From Pararge aegeria (lineage: Eukaryota > Arthropoda > Insecta > Lepidoptera > Nymphalidae): DNA of 64,000 nucleotides. The stretch is from contig NC_053200.1 of the NCBI RefSeq assembly GCF_905163445.1, positions 16,492,001-16,556,000 on the forward strand, given 5' to 3'. The notes under the pieces are model-generated. The model was not told where the DNA came from. It worked only from the letters and a program-made list of their open reading frames with translations, and searched no databases. The first letter of the stretch is position 1. Every line of letters begins with the position of its first letter. Below, piece after piece: positions 1 through 11,075 of the stretch. The translations under genes were made by a program, and so were the position numbers.

Positions 1-250
1 CTGTTGTAGTCATTTTATTGCTTTTAGTGAACATAATTATCATTAAGTGTCATATTAAATGTCTAGAGATTTTAAGTAATTCTTTATTTTATAGTAAAAT
101 TACAGTTTTACACAACTATCCACCCATCAAACTCTTTATTTACTGGTCCCAGCTCAGTTCTGTTCATCAAACTGTCAAACACAATAAAGTATCTTTTTTT
201 CCTTCTGGCTTTACACAGATTAGCCAATGTCTAGTAAAGTATCTATAGGT

Positions 251-698
251 TATGGAGGGTAGAGGTAGGAGAGTCATCTTATATGGGAGAAAAGTTGAAA
301 AAGTGTCCAGTTGTTGCGCTAAATAACAGTTCAAAAATCCTCCACAATGGCGCTGGTGGATGCACAGGGTATGGTATGAATGTAGCAATCGTAGATGAAT
401 TGAAGTATGCCGAGTTAAAAAATTTAATGTCATTATCGACTAAAGTAGTTAATTATTGAGAATTTCAACAACTTACGTTGTACAAAATATTGTGGTAAAT
501 ATAACCTTACTTCCTTGTATCTCCATACTTCCTTGTTTATTTTTCAAGCCTACTCTAACAATATTTATATTTGGCGCTTCTTTTAAGTTACCCTGATGCA
601 AATGTGGCGCCATCCTAATTTAATACATTTTGACAACACTTTTTCATATACACAGATGACTCTCTTTACCTCTACCCTCCATACCTCTACCCTCCATA
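251..698. mobile_element. MITE-like element with imperfect terminal inverted repeats
   Basis: The left end begins TATGGAGGGTAGAGGTA and continues into a GAGAGTCATCT motif. The right end (about 640-698) is its reverse complement, and similarity extends roughly 55 bp inward (AAAAAGTGT near the inner edges). The outer 15 bp of the right end is duplicated (671-683 and 684-698), so the exact end is uncertain. The interior has no coding potential. It lies upstream of the first TMEM209 exon found. No target duplication was identified and the superfamily is not assigned. Confidence 0.6.
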
Positions 699-1187
699 CT
701 TAGGACCCAGACTTCGAACTCAGAGCCGTAAAGCGTAACCACCCTCCTCACGATTTTATGATCTCGTAATAATAAATAATAATCTGTGCGTTAAAGTTAA
801 GCCTGGTTTTTTGTTTTTTCTCTTTGGTAAAGCGGAGAGCCAGTAAAAAAATAATTCATCAATGTTTCAGTTCTCAAAGAAATTCATTAGTTGATTAAAT
901 TTATATAAAAAGCTATTTGTTTCTTTTTTAGCTCTGTTTCATTTCATAAATGCTGATATTAAAATGTAAGTTTAAATACTAATAATTGATAGACGAGTAA
1001 ATAACGGTGGGTAAGGGGGTTGAGGTTATTTTATTTAAAGATTCTTTGCCGGCATCTCGCTTTTTTTTATTGTTTGTTTTGTAAACGATGGAATAGTCAC
1101 TTACCGATGAAGAAAGCGCTTCACTAAAAGTAAAGTGATTAATTCTAAAAAACTTTGTAAAGAGAGTTGTTTTGTTTGCTTTTTCAG

Positions 1188-4100
1188 GTCTCTCAGTCCC
1201 AACTCAAAACTGGTACAGCGCACGATAGAGTTGAATTATACAAATAAAAAACGTTCTACATCAGTCAAATGGATCGTCGTGAATGCAGTCTTCTTGCTCA
1301 TTTTTGTTTACGATTTGTATGTATCATTAATTAATAAGACTTATTTAACAATTTTATTTTAGAGATACATAAATCCCACATTTTGATGGTACAATCTCTG
1401 CACGCACGTAAGACGGAAGACAGTATGGCTGGAGGGTATAAGCTCTCATTTGAGACAGACTGACTGAACATTGGTTGCCTAAGATTTAAATGTTTGCTTG
1501 ACTGTCCTGAAAGTAGATTTAAACAAAATAGACTTTATACAAAGATATATGTAGTATAATAAACAGAACTAGAGTTCTTGTTATAATCTTCTTTTAAGCT
1601 TTATTTGGTTTAAACTAACATACTAAGAAAGCTGAAATTTTGCTGTTGCCTGCGTTCTTAATCTGTGTAGTTACAAACCTGGAAACCGTTTGTTCATTGA
1701 AGGAAAAACAAACCAATAATTTAGTTTTGCGAGTTAACTTCATCACATCACTTAACTGTCAAGGTCATGTAAGTGCCCGGGCTACACTTCTCTCCTGCAC
1801 TACGTGGAGCTGGTGTGTGCAGGCGTGTTGGCAGCCAACTTGCTGCAGTATGCAGTGCGGCTGGCTCCCAGTGGAGCCCCCAAGCTGCCTCTGTCCCCGG
1901 AGCAACAGAAGCTACTTGGTCTTTCCAACACTGACCTTGGTGAGAAGCTCCACTTATTGTAATAAGACCTCTGTCTTCTTATTCTGTTCCTGGGTCTTTT
2001 CCGCACTTGGTTGGTCCGTTGTACGTGTGAGCTGATGCGGCTCCCCGCTGGATCATTCCAGCAAGCCGAGCTCGCTCCAGAAACTTAGCAGGCCGCCCAG
2101 GTCGCCAAGTGCTTCATGGAGTGTTGCTGAGGAGCCAAGGTGTGCTGCGCGTTGTTCTGCTACTCCATTGCATTGGAGCATTACGTGTATCAGTGTTTCT
2201 TCCGTCTCCATGCATGCTCCGCAGAGAGGGCTGTCAGTTATACCTAAAGTGGAGAGGTGTTTGAGTGGGCAGTGCCCTGTTATCATACCTACAACTGTCC
2301 TTAGTTTAGACCGATTTAGTCGCAGTAATTTTGTTGTTAATAAAAGACCTCTGTCTTATCTGCTATGATTTTATTATTTATAATTGTAATGAAACAAATT
2401 ACTTTATCTACTTAAAAGATTCTGAAACAGTTAGCTCATTGCCAACAGTTAAACACCCAATATCCCGATAGCCATTATATTCCAAACGGATGACTCGTCC
2501 TGCGCAGACTCGTCGTTCGTGCTGACGGAGCGCGCGGGCCTATCCCGCAGCGCCGACGACGACGGCTCGGCCGACGAGCTGGCGCTGTGGCCGCGCCGCG
2601 CCGCCGCGCCGGGCCGCCCGTCGCAGTCGCCGCCGCCGCCCTACACGCCGCGCCGCGCCTCGCAGTCGCCGCCGCCCGCCACCGACGCGGACGCGCTCAC
2701 GGAGTACCTCGAGTGAGAATGTTACTTTGTGACCTTCACTATTTGTAAAAGTAGTAATGCTTGAGATTACTACTTTTGCTCATAGATTTTGCTGACTCAA
2801 GCTGTACTATTTGTGCTTTTCTGGGTCATAAGTATCCTATGTTAGTTTCTAAGATGCAAACAGCATCTCTGTGCAAAATTTTAAGGTTGAACTGAACATT
2901 TACCATTACATGAACGCGTTACCGAATCTATTCGTGATGATCCTAACTACTTCTGGAAGTTTTTTAAACATCGACGAAAAAATACAACAAATTGTATTCC
3001 CAATGAAATAATTCAAAATGATCGTATAGTTAAAGGAGGAAAAGATATTTGCGACGCTTTCGCAAAGCATTTCACTTCAATATACAAAGAATCTTCCGAC
3101 TCTCAATTAGAAAAGTACTCTGCACCCCTATTAGATAAAATGTTTTCCGGCGCGCCTTTTTGTGATTATCGAGTAACTGAAAAAGAAGTTTTTAAACAGC
3201 TTTCTAACTTGGATGCATTTAAAGGACCTGGTCCTGATCTTATTGCTCCAATATTCCGAAAAAGATGCGCGTACCTTTTGGCAAAACCACTAACGCTTAT
3301 ATATAATAACTCTTTACAAACGGGTGTAGTCCCCGCGAAATGGAAAATTGCCTACATAACTCCAGTCTTCAAGACCGGCAATCCAAAAGACATTGCAAAC
3401 TATCGGCCTATATCTATTTTATCTGTATGTGGAAAAGTTTTAGAAAGCTTGATTCAAAAAAAATTGTATTTTCATATTGCTCCTTTCCTGATCCAAATCA
3501 GCACGGATTTCGCCCCCGTAAATCTACAGCTTCTAATCTAGTCAGCTATATTTCTGATGTCGCTGAAACCGTTGACTCTGCTGGTGAGGTACACGCAATA
3601 TACACAGACTTTCGTAAGGCCTTCGATCTGGTCAACCACAGCATCTTGCTAAAAAAAATTGAGTGTATGGGAATCCATGGTTCATTATTGCGTTGGTGTG
3701 AGTCTTACTTGATGAATCGGTCACAACTGATTTCTATCAATGGGTTTAAGTCATACGAAAGTAAAACACCGTCGGGCGTTCCTCAAGGTTCACACCTAGG
3801 TCCTACCTTCTTTTTAATATTTTTAAACGATTTGGCACTTAATTTGAATTCAAAATTTAAAATGTTTGCAGATGATATGAAAATTTATAAAACAATAAAT
3901 AGCCAAGCTGATGTAGACATTTTGCAAAATGATATTGATAACGTTTATTCATGGTGCCTTAGAAATGGCATGTTCTTGAATATTGAAAAATGTTTTCATA
4001 TAAAGTTCACCAGGAAAAAACATCGTTCAGTGGTGTCTATAAGATTAATAATATTAGCCTAAAAGAAGTCACGTTCATAAAGGATCTAGGTGTTATAATA

Positions 4101-7100
4101 GATTCTGCACTAAGTTTTCGCGAACACGTAGAACACATAACCTCAAAGGCATCTAAGATATCAGGACTAGTTTTCAGACAAATGAAAATATTCAGAGACC
4201 CCAGTTTATAAATTCTTGTCTTCAACAGTGTTGTTCGCAGCATTCTTGAATATTGTAGCACGGTATGGAGCCCAGGGTATCAAGTGCATTCAGATAAAAT
4301 TGAACGCATCCAAAGAAGATTCTTGTATCACTTGTCATACATGGATTTAAATTGTAAGAAATTATACACATACGACTTGCGACTTGAGTTCTATAAAATG
4401 TTTTCACTGAAGGAGCGTAGAAAGATTACAGATGTCATTTTTCTTGCAAAATTAATGAAAGGCCTAATTGATGCGCCTGAGTTGCTTGAGCGTTTAAAAT
4501 TCGTAGTTCCACGTGAAAGTAGCCGCCTCCAAAACCGTAAGACTTTTTGCTTGCCAAAAACCAGAACTAATCTTGGCCAACATAGTCCTATGTATCGAAT
4601 GCAATTTCTTGCAAATTGCTTTCGTGATAGTATAGATATCTTCAGCGATAACATACCTAGTATTAAGCTTAAGTTAAGAAAAGGGTTATGGCTTAGGTAA
4701 TTTTTTTTTCCACAATATTTTTTTTTTTTTTTGTTGTATTATTCTAAATTAGTTTTTCTAGCTGTTTGCAGCAGCCTTATGTACCCAACGGATTTGCATG
4801 CTATGTTCGCATCGAGAAGGCACAATTGTATACACATGCCAAATGTCCTATAGTTTATATTAGAGTAAGCAGTTGATTGTCAGTTTTGCGAACTAAATAA
4901 AAAAAAAAAAAAAAAAAAAAAAAACATTGATTTCCAATGAACAGACAGACACACTTACACAATCAACATTGTCAATCACAAATAGCTATCCTGGGGACCT
5001 ACTATGGTTTCATCTCACCTTAAAATATGAAATGTTATCACTTATAAGTAAAGGTACATGTTGAACCGAGAGCCATAAATTAGCAATATTAACTTTGTGT
5101 AGATAAATTTATTTGTATATAACTGAGCACTGGCTCGCTGGGTCACAACTAGCATTAAACAATAAAATTAGTTTAACAACAATATTCATGATATCATCAA
5201 TATAATAATAATTCCTCTTCTGGTATGCAGAGATTTAATTCGAAACACGCTTTTAGTGAACCGACTGGAATAAAAGCAAATACTATATTTTGCTTAAATG
5301 ATTTATTTTTAATTATAACATTATAGACTTTATTTCCCCTTATTTAGCAATGCTTTTTAATGAATGTGTTTGAAAAGTACCTTCAAATCTAATGACACAT
5401 AGTAAACATAGTAAACTTATTCTTAGTAAAAACCGGCATTAACAATTACAGAGCTCTTAGGAAGGTCTTTGAAAAATTTATATTAAATCAACTTTAAAAA
5501 TTTCACTTTAATGTAAATAACTTGCTACATCTATACAAAGCATTTGATTGTGTGAATCATAAAACCTTGCTTCTAACTAGCCCACTATGGTATCAAAAAC
5601 GTTTCACTTTCTGATCTCAGTGACAGAACCCACAGGGTATGCATAAAAGACATTAAGTCGCAGCGGTCGTCTACGTCTGGGGTGTCCCACAGAGTTCAAT
5701 TTTGGGTCCCTTTCTATTTTTGGTGTTTATAAATGATCTACCACACCATGTCAGTGAAAATTGTGACATGAAACTTTTTGCAGATGATACATTTCTAATT
5801 TTTATAAATGTTGGTGGTAGAGATAACTCTGACGATGTAAGCCGTGCTATGTCTGTGGAAAACTAAGTGTGTGGATTTTATTGTATGTAAAGAAAGTTAA
5901 TAAAAATATAATTATAAATGCAGAATCACTAAAAATGGAAGATTCCACAATTTTTTTTGGCCTGACTGTAAGCTTCATTGGGGTACCCATATAGATACAC
6001 TAGCAATGAAGAATAACCTGTCCCTACAGAGCTGATTACGACGATCGACCAACTCACTTTAAAATCTATTCCCTAGATAAACTCAGGCAAGTGACTGACC
6101 TCTTTGACTCTCTATAAAATTGTTCAGACACTGGTTTCGCTTGATCCGTTCATATTTTCTCTGCTACATTCTTGAATAAGTTTATTAATAATATCATGTT
6201 TTTTTAGGTATGCCCTGATAGATTAATGCTTTCTAAATCTGATCATGTTTCAGAGGGTCAAAGGGTCTTACTTATCAACAAGGACTAGGTTATATTGAAT
6301 TTGTTGCTTTCACTAGTTATTGTTTTATAGTACGTATATCGTCGATCATTGAATATCCACAACAAAATACAGCTTTTTCCTTATGTTTGTCTTTGTCTAA
6401 TACCGAGTGTAAAATTTGTGAAAATGTTGTATACCGGTTACACATAAAACTATTAAATATTATTATTATTATTAATCAATACAATCTAACGATCACTCGA
6501 CTCGAGGTTTTAAAGTGTATAAGGATTCGTCGGTATTTGCAGACGCTGCGCAGCGGGCGGCGGGCCGGCGCCCGTGTACCAGCTGGCGCCCGCGTACCGG
6601 CCCGAGACGGCGTTCCCGCCCGCGGCGGCGGACAGCGGTTCGTGCACGAGTATTATCTTTTGAGTCGTTTTGTTGTCGAGTGCTTTCCCGCGCTGACTTG
6701 TGGCTCTTAACGAAATAGTTCGACCCGCAATCGACTCTCGCGACTCGACATGCTCGCAGCGAAGTCGGCTTGCGGCTTCCGACATCGTATCAATTGCGAT
6801 AACCTATTCTCGGTGCCACCGCGTCCCGCTCGGAGCACAGCACGTTTTGTATCAGCATTATTATCTACAACCGCAATGACAGTATCGACCGGGCACATAT
6901 TAGGAACGATGGTTCGTCGTGCTCTCCGAAGCATAGGGGTGCACGTCGGCCGTTTCTTAATGATCTATCGAGTGACTTAAAAAGTATGGTACTTTTGTTT
7001 TGTGTATATTTGTCGCTCCGCCGCGGCACATAACGAACCATACGCGTGGCAGGCGCGCGCGCGGACGGCGCGGCGGCGCGCCCGGCGCTGGACGGCGCGC

Positions 7101-7708
7101 GCCTGGCGCAGTGCACGCTCAACCTGCGCGTGTGGCTGCAGCTCACGCTGCTGGCGCCGCTGGCCCGCGAGCTGCGCGCCGCCGACGCCGCGCTGGCGCG
7201 CCTCGCGCTGTGCGAGCCGGGCGCGCTGCTGGCGGGCCGCGTGCCGGCGCCGCGCCTGCGCGCGCTGCTGCGCGAGCCGGCGCTGGCCGGGCTGCGGCCC
7301 TACGCGGAGCGCGCGGCCGAGCCGGCGGCGCTGCGGCGCGTGGCGGAGCTGGCGCGCGGCGGCTGCCTCAGCGCCTACCGCTGGGCCGACGACGCCGAGC
7401 TGCTGCTGGCGCTGCTGGCCGCCTACCTGGACGCGCAGCTGGCGGGCGCGCGCGCCTTCAGCGACCGCTACCTGGCCGACGCCGCCGCGCCCGCGCGCCG
7501 CCTGGCGCTGCTGCGCGTGCGCGCGCGCCCGCCGCACTTCGCGCTGGCCTGGCGCGGCGCGCTGCTGCCCGTGCCGCCCGGCCGCGACAACCTGCTGCAC
7601 GCGCTGCTGCTGCTGCTGGCGGCCGCGGCGCGCGAGAGCCCGCCGGCGCTGGGCCGCGCGCACCTCGGCCCCGCCGGCCTCAACATGCTGTGGATCATCG
7701 GCCGCTGA
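1188..7708 (+). CDS. TMEM209: TMEM209 homologue (nuclear envelope/nucleoporin-associated protein), 5 exons found, N-terminus missing
   Basis: Exons are 1188-1316, 1764-1939, 2508-2712, 6543-6637 and 7053-7708; every junction is GT-AG and split codons match in phase. They encode 419 residues plus an unseen N-terminus; the vertebrate protein is about 560. The first exon has a membrane segment (VKWIVVNAVFLLIFVYDL) and the second another (YVELVCAGVLAANLLQYA), followed by SPEQQKLLGL, which resembles vertebrate SPGQQTLLGL. The last exon carries the conserved C-terminal domain: LARGGCLSAYRWADD, GRDNLLHALL, and the terminal LGPAGLNMLWIIGR. The family is placed at the nuclear envelope with nuclear pore components. 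Donors at 6638 (GTTCGT) and the acceptor at 1763 are weak, and a short exon could be missing in the 3.8-kb third intron. The last exon is extremely GC-rich. The exon-1 start and promoter were not found. Identity is secure; exon edges are inferred. Confidence 0.88.
2053..2350 (-). pseudogene. LINE relic: C-terminal end of RNase H/zinc-knuckle region
   Basis: The minus strand reads LRLNRSKLRTVVG, then TGHCPLKHLSTLGI, then CGACMETEETLIHVMLQC. This is the arrangement at the end of RNase H-bearing non-LTR retrotransposons, where a Cys-Cys-His-Cys knuckle follows the RNase H fold. A frame change is needed near 2286. Only this fragment survives, antisense inside TMEM209 intron 2 (1940-2507). The clade (I/R1/LOA type) is a guess. 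Confidence 0.6.
2912..4924 (+). pseudogene. 5'-truncated Jockey-superfamily LINE with poly(A) tail
   Basis: A reverse transcriptase spreads over several frames. Fingers/palm motifs are DAFKGPGPD (about 3215-3240), NYRPISILS (about 3400), AIYTDFRKAFDLVNHS (about 3600), GVPQGSHLGP (about 3775) and the catalytic FADDMK (about 3865). A C-terminal thumb region follows, with IERIQRRFLYHLS near 4300. Frameshifts near 3500 and 4015-4030 and stops near 4062 and 4210 make it non-functional. It ends in an A-run at 4896-4924. The endonuclease domain is absent, which is typical 5' truncation. It lies sense-oriented in TMEM209 intron 3 and is related to the longer LINE at 28260-31465. Confidence 0.85.
5540..5880 (+). 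pseudogene. Second, unrelated RT fragment (LINE relic)
   Basis: Broken frames give YKAFDCVNHKTLL (about 5535-5575), then GVPQSSILGPFLFLVFINDL (about 5680-5740) and KLFADDT (about 5770). These are RT motifs 3 to 5 of a Jockey-type LINE. The ILGP form in place of HLGP, and its position downstream of a poly(A) tail, show it is a different insertion from the preceding element. Both lie in TMEM209 intron 3. Stretches 4925-5535 and 5885-6540 are AT-rich intron in which I see nothing definite. Confidence 0.7.
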
Positions 7709-7880
7709 GCGCGCCGGCCGCCCCCGCTCGCGAACGCTCCGCCGCAATGTTTGAACACGACGAGCCCCGGCCTAGGATAGACCGACGAACGGGGATAAAG
7801 ACTCAAAATCGTATTATTAAGTTGTTTTGCATGCAGAAGATTAAAAAAATTAAAAAAATATATATAATAGTCGTAACCCT

Positions 7881-7886
7881 AATAAA
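7881..7886 (+). terminator. Likely polyadenylation signal of TMEM209
   Basis: AATAAA lies 173 bp after the TMEM209 stop codon and is the first canonical hexamer downstream. Cleavage would be expected within about 30 bp. No transcript evidence is available. Confidence 0.5.
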
Positions 7887-8859
7887 TTTATACGTGACAT
7901 CGCACCGGAACAGATCAGAGATAACTCAAAAATTATAAATCCCGACAAACCGACCCGGTACTTCCGGTTGCGCCAGAGAGATCGTCAAAAATTCAATCCT
8001 TGCAATGAAAGCCTTAAAATAATTTTATATGGTTTGATAATTGATTTATTTACTAAACTTAATTTATAATAACTGGCTAAACCTTATGACATAAATAGCA
8101 AGCAAATAATAGCAAGTAAAACAATAAACACAGTCTCCCTAATGAACTGAATTCAACCGGTTGTTCAGCGACTAGAGCGCGCCACGCCCCACCTCGCCTC
8201 CGAGCGTCGGTGCGGTGCCGTATGCAGCATACGATTCCAAGTCGGTTTCGACGTGAGAGCCGACATCGCGGCGTCCGTGACACGCCGCGGCAGCTGGCCC
8301 TTCGGCCGGTACTGCGGGCGGACCCACGGACGCATCAGCTTTGGACACGTTGAAATACAGTTTGTTCAGCTGGCTCCTTGACTTAGCTGATTGACTGCAT
8401 CTATATAACGTTGCAGTCTTTCGTGATCTGAAATGTCTCCCATTTCCTTAACACATAAAAAGTAACTAGGTTTAATTTTAATGTAATATACTCATCTCCA
8501 ATCTCTCTTGCAACTTGTGGTTTGTAAGAAAGTACGTTTCAATGACTCTCGTCGATAAAACTGGTTGTTCGTTTGACTTTCCTTTTCCTTATAAACAATT
8601 ACTTCTTCTCATAGTTAGGTGTAAGAGAACAGAATCACCTTTCAAACTTCTACCAACTTTACTCTGTGCTTGTTTTTCCCACCAACACTTTATTCCCCCT
8701 TTTTCCCACCACTGACATTGACATTTCTCCTACTAAGACCTACAGTTTTCGTTTAGGAATCGGGAATACGGGATTTCTTGGATCCTCACTGATTATTAGT
8801 GCTGTTTATTACAATTATTTTGTGATATTTTATTTATTTATTTTTATTCCAAATGTTAG

Positions 8860-8960
8860 TCTATATTATATTAAAAGTCAACATCTCCTGAAGATGATCC
8901 GGTTCCGAAACGTGCGTAGATGATAATTTGCCGAAGTTCTGTTTGGTGTAGAAGCAAAAG
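8860..8960 (+). repeat. Possible dispersed repeat fragment with CTGAAGATG/CGAAACGTGCG motif
   Basis: The segment contains CTCCTGAAGATGATCC followed by GTTCCGAAACGTGCGTAG. I recall similar strings in interspersed repeats of arthropod genomes but cannot assign a family here. It lies between TMEM209 and TRIP13. Flanking 7940-8860 is otherwise AT-rich spacer with no supportable gene. Confidence 0.3.
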
Positions 8961-8999
8961 ATTGAAAAAATTATAAATTAGACCACACAGATACTCCTG

Positions 9000-9230
9000 C
9001 TTTTCGCAGAGAACAGCAAATCTATATCTAGATCGTCAGCAAACAACAGGCGTGTCGACTGAAAAACCACCTCCGGTAGGTCGTTAACCGTTAAAATAAA
9101 TTGGAGGGCTCCTAAGTTCCTGCCCTGACTGACGCCCGATCTAGTGAAGTAAGGCTCCGACCGATGTCCATATTCTATCTCGTTGATAGCTGGCGTAGAT
9201 GGTCAGCTATCTTTGTGTTCTACTATAATA
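9000..9230 (-). pseudogene. RT relic (LINE) on the minus strand
   Basis: Reading the minus strand from about 9220 gives INEIEYGHRSEPYFTRS, then GVSQGRNLGALQFILTVNDL, then LLFADDLDIDLLF. These are the RT palm motifs, including the catalytic F-ADD. The GVPQG motif is altered to GVSQG. Nothing recognisable precedes or follows it, so this is a short relic independent of the other LINEs here. Confidence 0.7.
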
Positions 9231-9734
9231 ATGACAACGTAATAACCCAGTATTCTACGTAAAATAATAGTAGGTTCATTTAAAATAAATTTACATATTA
9301 TAAAACAAAGTCCCCCGCCGCTTATGTGTCTGATTTCAGTGTATTTTATTATGATTTTCTGTAAATTGGCTGCAATATAACGATGTTTGTTAAAGATGTC
9401 ATACCGACTAGGTGCTTAACTGGTGTACGCCGCAAAAATGATTCGTAATGCATAAAAATAATGCACTACATGTTTAAAGTAAACATTATTACCTACAAGA
9501 GGCTATATGTCTAACTTTAAGTCACAATAACCGTTATGTTACAATTTGTCAATCAAAACACGGGTACAATCTAAAGATGGGGACATACCTATCATGATTT
9601 AATCCTTATCCAAATAAAGAGTCTTATAATTAAAATTGAGCATGTACCTGCAAGTTCCTGTTTAAATTATTCAAACTGTACCTATCACTAAGAAATGCTA
9701 TAAGCAAGAAAAATGCCGCTCGTCCGCGTATTAT

Positions 9735-9856
9735 ATACTTTGGAAATAAAACTGGACCCGGTAGGTGGCGCTGCAATTTGGTTTTTGGTATTTTAAGATA
9801 TTAAAACCGATAATAATTGATTTTATGCGAACGAAATTGCGCGGGTCAGCTAGTCT
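9735..9856 (+). mobile_element. Helitron-like 3' end
   Basis: The stretch carries GGACCCGGTAGGTGGCGC and ends in GCGCGGGTCAGCTAG followed by T. A CTAG-T end after a GC-rich segment is the usual 3' terminus of non-autonomous lepidopteran Helitrons. A partial copy of the same internal sequence occurs at 14786-14890. No Rep/helicase is present. Confidence 0.5.
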
Positions 9857-10507
9857 ACAATAATATCGTATTTTTGCCTAGGCTTAGGCAAAAATAAACT
9901 TATACTCTCACGCGCCTGACAGCTATTGATGACACACAAGTGTTTTGTGTTACCTAATTTACAACAGTTGAATTCAAGTTACAATTAGCAAATATTTAAG
10001 TTATAATTAAAATAATTACATGTAAAAATATGTCTTTTTTTTTTTAATAATCTAAACAATATTGGATCCAGCTTGATGGGATACTACTAACTTTATAGTA
10101 AAGATTGCACAGCAGATAGCAATGCCTGTTGCTTGCACACTTAAGAAGCTTGTGTCCAAAGGTTTCTATTAAATGTAATTAACTCATTGTAGTTGGCTAA
10201 TAGTAGCTTACTAGGATTCCATAATTTTATAATAATTTTTACCAGTAGAGCTTGATGACTATGCTCTTCGTAATATATCCTTTATTGCTACAAGAGAACC
10301 AGCTAGATATATTGTAGTCTCAGTGAACGAAAACGTTGTTTTCTTTGTGTGGTCTATTATGGGACTAGATTATAGGCAACATAAAAAAATTAAATATGTG
10401 TGGCCATTTATACATTTAGATATATAATCTAAAAATCATTTTCTACAGCTAAGTTGGTTCACTCATTCATAAACAAATGACCAAGAGAACACATTTTCAG
10501 CACATAT

Positions 10508-10640
10508 ATACTTATACTAATATTATAAAGAGGTAACATTGTAAGTCCGTTGATTTGTGACACTGTTGGGGTAATCTCTAAATCTACTGAACCTATTTAA
10601 AAAATTCTTACACCATTATGAAGCCACATTATTTGTGAGT
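10508..10640 (+). mobile_element. Helitron-like 5' end fragment
   Basis: The motif TATACTAATATTATAAAG is close to the usual 5' start of lepidopteran Helitron-derived elements and resembles the copy at 17996. No paired 3' end was found nearby. The rest of 9860-11070 is AT-rich spacer with no gene I can support. Confidence 0.4.
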
Positions 10641-11075
10641 GTCGGCTATATATTTACCTGAAACTGAAAAGGTAGTTGGATTTCCAAAGTAAGTCTGAGA
10701 AAAACGGTTCAACGAATGCTGCCTTAACAATGAGATATATGATAGAAAAGTTGTAGAGTCGAAAAAAAGTCTGCAATAGCATATGTACAACTATTGTTTA
10801 AGTAACAAAAAGAAGTTTTTCATATTTAAAAAATTATTAAAACCAGGTAATATTATAAATTCTTATCAAATTACTGTATATTATTATTTTTACAAGTAGA
10901 CTTAACAAACTAGACATAAATTCTATTTTCAACCTTTCAACTTCCGACCGAACAGTATCAGGTTCCAAGCAGTCAATTATAAAAATTGTTGCAATGTAAC
11001 TGAGAATTAAAATGAACATTGCGATATTCAGAGTCCATCCTTAAATGTTTCTATAAAATATCACTGTGGATAGTA

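Noticed and set aside
6977..7938. Long Arg/Ala-rich open frames on both strands over the last TMEM209 exon
   Set aside because: They are frame shadows of a very GC-rich exon that lacks stop codons; only the frame ending LNMLWIIGR matches a protein family.
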